DNA of 9,156 nucleotides, from contig JAEYTA010000086.1 of NCBI GenBank assembly GCA_023434265.1, forward strand, positions 1-9,156, given 5' to 3'. Position numbers and translations under genes: made by a program. Each line of letters opens with the position of its first letter. Positions within the stretch are counted from its first letter, which is position 1. Shown here piece by piece: positions 1 through 5,125 of the stretch. This DNA comes from Pseudomonadota bacterium. Lineage in GTDB: Bacteria > Pseudomonadota > Alphaproteobacteria > Caulobacterales > Caulobacteraceae. A model generated the notes under the pieces. The model did not search any database and was not told the origin of the DNA. It was given only the letters and a program-made list of their open reading frames with translations.

Positions 1-167
1 GGCTCGTGCTGGACGGCGTGGACTGGGCCCGCGGCGGGGCGGTCGAGCTGTGGCGCGACGGGCCGCCGGCGGCGAACCGCTGGCGGGCCAGATGGGTGGC
101 GGACGCGCGCGGCGACCGGCCGTGGAGCCGCTACGCCGACGCCGCCGTCAGTGGTAGCGGCGGATGA
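1..167 (+). CDS. comEC: C-terminal end of a ComEC/Rec2-family DNA uptake channel protein (partial)
   Basis: The frame starting at base 3 is open for 54 codons and ends at TGA 165-167; the 5' part lies outside the window. The visible tail has a Trp/Arg-rich pattern (GGAVELWRDG, then RGDRPWSRY) that resembles the extreme C-terminus of alphaproteobacterial ComEC proteins, which follows the metallo-beta-lactamase-like domain. ComEC forms the inner-membrane channel that takes up single-stranded DNA during natural transformation. Context supports the call: from memory, comEC sits next to lexA, convergent or nearby, in many alphaproteobacteria. The last 20 bp overlap the 3' end of lexA tail to tail. 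No catalytic or transmembrane part is visible, so the call rests on a short tail plus synteny. Confidence 0.6.
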   Translation, partial: LVLDGVDWARGGAVELWRDGPPAANRWRARWVADARGDRPWSRYADAAVSGSGG

Positions 168-840
168 GGCCGACCAGCTTGCCCTGCACCGCCACCTGGT
201 CGGCGCCGAAGATCTTGGTCTCGTAGTTCCGGTTCGCCGGCTCCAGCGCGATCGAGGCGCCCTTCTTGCGCAGGCGTTTGAGGGTGGCCTGCTCGCCCTC
301 GACCAGGGCCACGACGATCTCGCCGGAATTGGCGTGGTCGGCCGATTTGATGATCACCAGGTCGCCGTCGAGGATGCCGGCCTCGATCATGGAGTCGCCC
401 TCGATCTCGAGCAGGTAGTGCTCGCCGGCGCCCAGCATGGCCTCGGGCACCGGATAGCGGGCCTGCTCGTGCTCGATGGCGTCGATGGGCGTGCCGGCGG
501 CGATCCTGCCCATCAGCGACAGTTCGCGCGTGTCGTTGGCGGCCTCGACCGGGGCGCGGCGTCCGCCGCCCTCGATCACGCCGGGGGTGAAGCCGGCCCG
601 GCCGCGCGGCGCGCCCGCCGTAGCCTGCTCCGGCAGCTTGACCACCTCCAGGGCGCGCGCCCGGTGCGCCAGCCGGCGGATGAAGCCGCGCTCCTCCAGC
701 GCCGTGATCAACCGGTGGATGCCCGACTTCGACGCCAGGTCCAGCGCCTCCTTCATCTCGTCGAACGAGGGGGAGACGCCGGTCTCCTTGATCCGTTCGT
801 GGATGAACATCAGCAGTTCGTGCTGTTTGCGCGTGAGCAT
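148..840 (-). CDS. lexA: LexA, SOS-response transcriptional repressor and self-cleaving protease
   Basis: This 230-aa protein has the complete LexA layout. An N-terminal winged-helix DNA-binding domain (about 1-68, starting MLTRKQHELL) is followed by a Gly/Pro-rich linker (about 70-105) and a C-terminal S24 peptidase domain. The autocleavage site is Ala115-Gly116 in MGRIAAGTPI. The catalytic dyad is Ser150 (GDSM) and Lys188 (TLKRL). LexA represses DNA-repair genes and cleaves itself when RecA binds single-stranded DNA. The frame stays open upstream to about 903, but the start at 838-840 is preferred: the upstream 21 codons show no family similarity, they run through the operator region, and the ATG has GAGG at about 848-851 as a ribosome site. 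Two LexA boxes upstream imply autoregulation. The 3' end overlaps the convergent comEC-like gene by 20 bp. Confidence 0.96.
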   Translation of the reverse strand: MLTRKQHELLMFIHERIKETGVSPSFDEMKEALDLASKSGIHRLITALEERGFIRRLAHRARALEVVKLPEQATAGAPRGRAGFTPGVIEGGGRRAPVEAANDTRELSLMGRIAAGTPIDAIEHEQARYPVPEAMLGAGEHYLLEIEGDSMIEAGILDGDLVIIKSADHANSGEIVVALVEGEQATLKRLRKKGASIALEPANRNYETKIFGADQVAVQGKLVGLIRRYH

Positions 841-869
841 GGAGACCTCGAGGCGAATCCCGTTGAAGG

Positions 870-884
870 GAACGCTAGCGGAAC
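870..884 (-). promoter_or_regulatory. LexA operator (SOS box) 1, lexA-proximal
   Basis: The plus strand reads GAACGCTAGCGGAAC, which on the minus strand is GTTC-N7-GTTC, the direct-repeat operator known for alphaproteobacterial LexA. Both half-sites are exact. It lies 30 bp upstream of the lexA start codon and covers the proposed -10 element (GCTAGC, 874-879), so LexA bound here would block RNA polymerase. Confidence 0.85.
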
Positions 885-903
885 AAACCGCAAACGTCCA
901 CAA
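874..903 (-). promoter_or_regulatory. Candidate lexA promoter between the two SOS boxes
   Basis: On the minus strand, TTGTGG (898-903) is followed after 18 nt by GCTAGC (874-879). This resembles the Caulobacter housekeeping promoter form (TTGaCGS ... GCTANAWC) with mismatches. The -10 lies inside SOS box 1 and the -35 abuts SOS box 2, which is the arrangement expected of a LexA-repressed promoter. A GAATC site (855-859), a target of the cell-cycle methylase CcrM if this organism has one, lies between the promoter and the start codon. The boxes are firm; the promoter hexamers are by-eye matches. Confidence 0.4.
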
Positions 904-906
904 GGT

Positions 907-921
907 GTTCCTGTGCTGTTC
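907..921 (+). promoter_or_regulatory. LexA operator (SOS box) 2, lexA-distal
   Basis: The plus strand reads GTTCCTGTGCTGTTC, an exact GTTC-N7-GTTC. It is oriented opposite to box 1 and its centre is 37 bp away. It lies just upstream of the proposed -35 element of lexA and 31 bp beyond the trpC stop codon. No plus-strand gene starts nearby, so lexA is the only obvious target. Confidence 0.8.
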
Positions 922-952
922 CGGTTAAGGTCCGGTTACCGACGTCGGCAGG

Positions 953-1744
953 TCAGGCCAGCAGCGCCCGCGTCGCCGCCTCGACATCCGCTTGGCGCAT
1001 CAGACTCTCGCCGACGAGGATCGCCTGGGCATGGGCGCGGGATACCTGGGCGACATCCTCGGGGGTGAAGATGCCGCTCTCAGCCACCAGGAGCGCCTTC
1101 ACCGGGCTGAGCATGGCCAGCCGCTCCGTCACCGCCAGATCGACCTCGAAGGTGCGCAGCGAGCGGTTGTTGATCCCGACCAGATCGCCGCCGAGCTGGC
1201 AGGCGCGCGCCATCTCCGCCTCGTCATGGGTCTCGATCAGGGCGTCCATGCCGAAGCGCTCCGCTTCCGCGAGAAGTTCTGCGGCGACGACATCATCGAT
1301 CATGGCGAGGATGATCAGGATGCAGTCGGCGCCCAGGGCCCGGCTCTCGGCGACCTGCCACGGATCGACGAGGAAGTCCTTGCGCAGGCAGGGCAGGGCC
1401 GTGGCGTCGCGGGCCGCCCCGAGGAAGGCGTCGTCGCCCTGGAAGCTGGGGCCGTCGGTGAGCACCGAGAGGCAGGTCGCGCCGCCGCGCTCGTAGGCCC
1501 GGGCGAGGGCGGGCGGGTCGAAGTCGGCGCGGATCAGGCCCTTGGACGGGCTGGCCTTCTTGATCTCGGCGATGAGGGCGGGGCGGCCGGTTTCCTCGAC
1601 GTGCAGATCGAGGGCGGCGCGGAAGCCGCGCGGCGGCGAGGCGTCGCGGGCGGCGGCCTCGACCGCCTGCTGCGGGCGCGCGGCCTTGCGGGCGGCGACA
1701 TCCTCGCGCTTGTAGGCGGCGATGCGGGCCAGCACGTCGGTCAC
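953..1744 (-). CDS. trpC: Indole-3-glycerol-phosphate synthase
   Basis: TrpC closes the ring of carboxyphenylamino-deoxyribulose phosphate to indole-3-glycerol phosphate, the fourth step from chorismate to tryptophan, in the cytoplasm. The 263-aa length fits a stand-alone TrpC, not fused to TrpF. Family signatures are in order: AEIKKASPSKG (59-69, with Glu60 and Lys62), RKDFLVDPWQ (121-130, with Lys122), ETHDEAE (171-177, with Glu171), GINNRSLRTFEVD (190-202) and ESGI (222-225), so the catalytic set looks complete. The start is GTG at 1742-1744, whose bases overlap the trpD TGA as GTGA; GAGGA stands 9 nt upstream. The frame is open far upstream, but that part is antisense to real trpD coding and has no TrpC similarity. 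It is the last gene of trpG-trpD-trpC. Confidence 0.95.
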   Translation of the reverse strand: MTDVLARIAAYKREDVAARKAARPQQAVEAAARDASPPRGFRAALDLHVEETGRPALIAEIKKASPSKGLIRADFDPPALARAYERGGATCLSVLTDGPSFQGDDAFLGAARDATALPCLRKDFLVDPWQVAESRALGADCILIILAMIDDVVAAELLAEAERFGMDALIETHDEAEMARACQLGGDLVGINNRSLRTFEVDLAVTERLAMLSPVKALLVAESGIFTPEDVAQVSRAHAQAILVGESLMRQADVEAATRALLA

Positions 1745-2775
1745 TGCGGCGCATCCTCGACCGGCACGTGGCTGACCTCGACCAGCCGGGCCAGGGCCGC
1801 GCGGGCGGCGCCGGAGTCGATCGTCTCCGCCGCGAGAGCCGCGCCCTCGCGCAGGTCCGCGGCCTTGTCGGCAACGACGAGGGCGGCGGCGGCGTTGAGC
1901 AGAACCACGTCGCGATAGGCGCCCGACGCCCCGTCCAGCAGGTCGCGCAGCGCCGCGGCGTTCTCCTCCGGGTCGCCGCCGCGCAAGCTGGCGAGGTCGG
2001 CGCGGGGCAGGCCGGCGTCTTCCGGCGTGACGAGAAAGCGGCGGACGGCGCCGTCCTTCCATTCCGCCGCCTCGGTCGCGCCGGTGATGGTCAGCTCGTC
2101 CAGACCCTGGCCGTGCACCGTCCACGCCCGCGTCGCGCCCAGCCGCCCGAGCACCTCGGCCAAGGGTTCGAGCAGGGCCGGGTCGTAGACGCCCATGACC
2201 TGCCGCCGGGCCCCGGCCGGATTGCACAGCGGGCCGAGCAGGTTGAACACGGTGCGGAACCCGATCTCGGCCCGCACTGGCCCGACGTGGCGCATGGCCC
2301 CGTGGTAGGTGGGGGCGAACAGGAAGGCGATGCCGGCCTCGTCGAGGCAGCGCCGCTGCTGCACCGGCGTGGCGGCGAGGTTGACGCCCAGCGCCGCCAG
2401 CACGTCCGAGGAGCCGGACTTCGAGCTCATCGCCCGGTTGCCGTGCTTGGCCACCTTCAGCCCCGCCCCGGCCAGCACGAAGGCGGCGGCGGTGGAGATG
2501 TTCCAGGTGTGCTGGCCGTCGCCGCCGGTGCCGCAGGTGTCCACCACCTCGTAGGGGTGGTCGAGGCGGAGCGCGGCCTCGCGCATGGCGGTGGCGAAGG
2601 CGACGATCTCGTCCACCGTCTCGCCGCGGATGCGCAGGGCGGTGACCGCGGCGGCGACCTGGGCCGGGGTCGGCTCGCCGCGCAGGCAGGCGGCGAAGAA
2701 GGCGTGCGCCTCCTCGCCGGACAGCACGCGGCCGTCGACCAGCTTGGCCAGCAGGGGCTTGAAACCGTCGGCCAC
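1741..2775 (-). CDS. trpD: Anthranilate phosphoribosyltransferase
   Basis: TrpD joins anthranilate to phosphoribosyl pyrophosphate, the second step of tryptophan synthesis. The 344-aa protein is full length for a stand-alone TrpD. The helical N-terminal domain (about 1-70) precedes the PRPP-binding GTGGD loop (82-86). The block KHGNRAMSSKSGSSD (110-124) and the block PTYHGAMRHVGPVRAEIGFR (155-174), which leads into NLLGPLCNP, line the anthranilate channel. GLDE (224-227) carries the Asp-Glu pair that holds magnesium. The start is GTG (2773-2775), one base after the trpG stop (TGACGTG), and no clear Shine-Dalgarno site is visible, so translation is probably coupled to trpG. The 3' end overlaps the trpC start by 4 nt. 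Confidence 0.96.
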   Translation of the reverse strand: MADGFKPLLAKLVDGRVLSGEEAHAFFAACLRGEPTPAQVAAAVTALRIRGETVDEIVAFATAMREAALRLDHPYEVVDTCGTGGDGQHTWNISTAAAFVLAGAGLKVAKHGNRAMSSKSGSSDVLAALGVNLAATPVQQRRCLDEAGIAFLFAPTYHGAMRHVGPVRAEIGFRTVFNLLGPLCNPAGARRQVMGVYDPALLEPLAEVLGRLGATRAWTVHGQGLDELTITGATEAAEWKDGAVRRFLVTPEDAGLPRADLASLRGGDPEENAAALRDLLDGASGAYRDVVLLNAAAALVVADKAADLREGAALAAETIDSGAARAALARLVEVSHVPVEDAPQ

Positions 2776-2776
2776 G

Positions 2777-3367
2777 TCAGACCATCGCCGCGCGGCGCAC
2801 GTTCGCCAGGTCGAGGAAGTTGGCCAGCAGGTCGTGGCCGTGTTCGGTGGCGATCGACTCGGGGTGGAACTGCACGCCGTGGATCGGTCGGGTGCGGTGG
2901 GACAGGCCCATGATCTCGCCGTCGGCGGTCCAGGCGGTGACCTCCAGCACGTCGGGCAGGGTCTCCAGCTTCACGGCCAGCGAATGATAGCGGGTGGCGG
3001 TGAAGGGCGAGGGCAGGCCGCGGAACACGCCCTTGCCGTCATGCTCGATCGGCGAGGTCTTGCCGTGCATCAGGCTCTTGGCGCGGATCACCTCGCCGCC
3101 GAAGGCCTGGCCCATGGCCTGGTGGCCGAGGCAGACCCCGAAGATCGGCATGGCCTCGGGCGCGGTGGCCAGCAGGTCGAGGCAGATCCCGGCCTCGTTG
3201 GGCGAGCAGGGGCCGGGCGACAGCAGCACCGCCTCGGGCTTCGAGGCCCAGGCCTCCGCGGCGGTCAGCTCGTCGTTGCGCACCACGCGCGTCTCGGCGC
3301 CCAGCTCCGCGAGGTAGTGGACCAGGTTCCAGGTGAAGCTGTCGTAGTTGTCGACGACGAGGATCAT
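2777..3367 (-). CDS. trpG: Anthranilate synthase component II, glutamine amidotransferase
   Basis: TrpG releases ammonia from glutamine and passes it to TrpE, which makes anthranilate from chorismate. The 196-aa class I amidotransferase is complete. It opens with MILVVDNYDSFTWNL, has the SPGP loop (50-53), the nucleophile Cys79 in GVCLGHQ, and the His168/Glu170 pair in QFHPES. The ATG start is well fixed because an in-frame TAG lies only three codons upstream; the ribosome site is weak (AGAAG). It might instead be the PabA-type subunit, or serve both roles, since these are close homologs. Position directly ahead of trpD and trpC, and near trpE, favours TrpG. A 100-bp spacer with a dyad lies upstream, so the trpGDC transcript probably starts there. 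Confidence 0.94.
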   Translation of the reverse strand: MILVVDNYDSFTWNLVHYLAELGAETRVVRNDELTAAEAWASKPEAVLLSPGPCSPNEAGICLDLLATAPEAMPIFGVCLGHQAMGQAFGGEVIRAKSLMHGKTSPIEHDGKGVFRGLPSPFTATRYHSLAVKLETLPDVLEVTAWTADGEIMGLSHRTRPIHGVQFHPESIATEHGHDLLANFLDLANVRRAAMV

Positions 3368-3397
3368 GCAGCGCTTCTAGGGGCGAAGGAGGAGCGC

Positions 3398-3415
3398 GCC
3401 AAGCGGCCGTTTGGC
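3398..3415. promoter_or_regulatory. 18-bp near-perfect inverted repeat in the trpG / small-gene divergent spacer
   Basis: The sequence GCCAAGCGGCCGTTTGGC has 9-bp arms that match except for one pair, which would be G-U in plus-strand RNA. It lies 31 bp upstream of the trpG start and 53 bp upstream of the divergent small gene. It could be an operator for a dimeric repressor or an RNA hairpin in either leader. GC-rich dyads arise by chance, but the AT-containing ends (GCCAA / TTGGC) make this one better than most here. Function is not known. Confidence 0.4.
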
Positions 3416-3424
3416 AAGGCTTCG

Positions 3425-3432
3425 TTAACCAT
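3425..3432 (+). promoter_or_regulatory. CtrA-like TTAACCAT element
   Basis: TTAACCAT matches exactly the 8-base motif associated with the cell-cycle regulator CtrA in Caulobacter. It lies 36 bp upstream of the small membrane protein start (3468) and 58 bp upstream of trpG on the other strand. The longer TTAA-N7-TTAA form is absent, so this is a single motif and may be chance. Confidence 0.3.
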
Positions 3433-3467
3433 GATCGGTCGAACTGGGCTCACCGAGGGAGGGGCGC

Positions 3468-3662
3468 ATGGCCGAGGATGGAATCGCGCGGGCGAAGCGT
3501 CTGCTGGAAGCGCCTACGGTCCGGGGCGGGGCCCTGCCGATGCTGGGCGCGGCGGCGCTGGCCGCCATGGCCGCCGTGCTGATGGCGGGGGTGACGGTGC
3601 TGGGGCCGGGCGTGCGCTTCGACGAGCCGCCCGCGGCTCAGCCGCCGTTGCCGAACGGATAG
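3468..3662 (+). CDS. Small single-pass membrane protein of unknown function
   Basis: I do not recognise this 64-aa protein. Residues about 21-47 form one Ala/Leu/Met-rich hydrophobic segment. The N-terminal side carries Arg8, Lys10, Arg11 and Arg19, which by the positive-inside rule puts the N-terminus in the cytoplasm and a short Pro-rich tail (about 52-64) in the periplasm. Evidence that the gene is real: a strong purine-rich ribosome site (GGGAGGGG, 3457-3464) at correct spacing before ATG, about 89% G or C at third codon positions, and a spacer upstream with promoter-like elements. It lies between trpG (divergent) and trpE (convergent), and its last 25 bp overlap the trpE 3' end on the opposite strand. 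A role linked to tryptophan is not implied by position alone. Confidence 0.7.
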   Translation: MAEDGIARAKRLLEAPTVRGGALPMLGAAALAAMAAVLMAGVTVLGPGVRFDEPPAAQPPLPNG

Positions 3663-5125
3663 CGCCAGGCCTCGTCGGCCGCGCGCATCGGGGCCCGGGC
3701 CTTGGCCTTCGTCTCGGCGTATTCGGCGGCCGGGTCGCTGTCGGCCACGACACCGGCGCCGGCCTGGACGTGGACCTGGCCGTCGGCGAACAGGGCGGTG
3801 CGCAGCACGATGCAGATGTCGGCCTCGCCGCCGGCCGAGATGTAGCCCACGCCGCCGCCGTAGCCGACGCCGCGCTTGACGCTCTCCAGCTCGTCGATGA
3901 TCTCCATGGCCCGCACCTTGGGCGCGCCCGACAGGGTGCCGGCGGGCAGGGCGGCGAGCAGGGCGTCGACGGCGTCGAGATCGTCGCGCGCCGCGCCCTG
4001 GACGTCCGAGACGATGTGCATGACCGAACTGTAGCGCTCGACGACGAAGCTCTCGGTGACCTCGACCGAGCCGGGAGCGGACACCCGGCCGACGTCGTTG
4101 CGGCCGAGGTCGAGCAGCATCAGATGCTCGGCGCGCTCCTTGGGATCGGCCAGCAGTTCCGCCTCGAGGGCGCGGTCGGCCTCGGGAGTGTCGCCGCGCG
4201 GGCGGGTGCCGGCCAGCGGGCGGATGGTGACGCGGCCGTCCTTGAGGCGGACGAGGATCTCGGGACTGGAGCCGGCCAGCTGGAAGTCGCCAAAGTCGAG
4301 GAAGAACAGATAGGGCGAGGGGTTCTGCCGGCGCAGGGCGCGATAGAAGGCGAACGGGTCGGCGTCCCAGCCGGCGGAGTAGCGGTGGCTGAGCACGACC
4401 TGGAAGATGTCGCCGGCGGCGATGTAATCCTTGGCGCGCGCGACCATGGCGCCGAAGTCGGCTTCGTCGACGGGCGAGCGGAAGTCCGGACCGGGAGTCT
4501 CGATCGGGGCCGGAATGGCCGGCAGGGGGGCGCGCAGCTCACGCTCGAAGGCGTCGAGCCGGGCTTCGGCCTCTTCGCGGACCACGGCGGCGTCACGCCC
4601 GTCGTCGGCCCAGCAGGGGGCGACGAGCACGATCTCGTGCTTCACCGAGTCGAAAATGGCCACCAGCGACGGCCGGGTCAGCACGGCGTCGGGCAGGTCG
4701 AGCGGGTCGGGATTGGGCGCGCCCAGCGGCTCGAGCAGGCGAACCATGTCGTAGCCGAAGACACCGAACAGGCCGGCGGCCATGGGCGGCAGGTCGGCGG
4801 GCAGGTCCAGCCGCGAGGCCGTCATCAGCCGGCGCAGCGAGGCGAGGGCGTCATCGCCGTCGGGGGCGAAGCGGTCGGCGGCGACGCCGTCGCCGCGGGC
4901 CAGTTCGGGCCGGCCGTCGCGGCAGCGCCAGACCACGTCCGGCTCGCGGGCGATGATCGAATAGCGGCCGTTGACGGCGCCGCCCTCGACCGACTCCAGC
5001 AGGAAGGCGTGGCGACGGCCCCAGCCCACCTTGAGGAAGGCCGAGACCGGCGTCTCCAGATCGTCGACCAGCCGGCGGACGAGGACGTCGGAGCGACGCG
5101 GGCGGTCGCCGGCCGTGGACGTCAT
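3638..5125 (-). CDS. trpE: Anthranilate synthase component I
   Basis: TrpE converts chorismate to anthranilate with ammonia supplied by TrpG, the committed step of tryptophan synthesis. The 495-aa protein is full length for an unfused TrpE. The N-terminal domain has FLLES (41-45), the motif that in other TrpE proteins helps bind feedback-inhibiting tryptophan. The chorismate-binding domain has NPSPY (268-272), GSSPE (285-289), RPLAGTRPRG (302-311), DLGRNDVGR (339-347), ERYSSVMH (363-370), LPAGTLSGAPK (393-403) and AGAGVVADSDP (456-466). PabB is the main alternative; full length, the LLES motif and nearby trpGDC argue for TrpE. Its ATG overlaps the ppiD TGA as ATGA, so it is probably read from the ppiD transcript by coupled translation. 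I saw no Trp-rich leader peptide. The 3' end overlaps the antisense small gene by 25 bp. Confidence 0.95.
   Translation of the reverse strand: MTSTAGDRPRRSDVLVRRLVDDLETPVSAFLKVGWGRRHAFLLESVEGGAVNGRYSIIAREPDVVWRCRDGRPELARGDGVAADRFAPDGDDALASLRRLMTASRLDLPADLPPMAAGLFGVFGYDMVRLLEPLGAPNPDPLDLPDAVLTRPSLVAIFDSVKHEIVLVAPCWADDGRDAAVVREEAEARLDAFERELRAPLPAIPAPIETPGPDFRSPVDEADFGAMVARAKDYIAAGDIFQVVLSHRYSAGWDADPFAFYRALRRQNPSPYLFFLDFGDFQLAGSSPEILVRLKDGRVTIRPLAGTRPRGDTPEADRALEAELLADPKERAEHLMLLDLGRNDVGRVSAPGSVEVTESFVVERYSSVMHIVSDVQGAARDDLDAVDALLAALPAGTLSGAPKVRAMEIIDELESVKRGVGYGGGVGYISAGGEADICIVLRTALFADGQVHVQAGAGVVADSDPAAEYAETKAKARAPMRAADEAWRYPFGNGG

Noticed and set aside
841..903. Upstream in-frame start giving a 251-aa LexA.
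   Set aside because: The added residues are encoded by the operator and promoter region and do not resemble LexA; translation from there would require transcription starting above the operators.
939..948. Palindrome CCGACGTCGG after trpC as a terminator.
   Set aside because: A 10-bp palindrome without a loop or T-run; too weak to call in this GC-rich sequence.
3364..3432. A 22-codon minus-strand frame (ATG 3430-3432) whose TGA overlaps the trpG ATG, resembling a trp leader peptide.
   Set aside because: It has no tryptophan codon, no visible ribosome site and no terminator/antiterminator pair after it. An open frame this short is expected by chance at this GC content.
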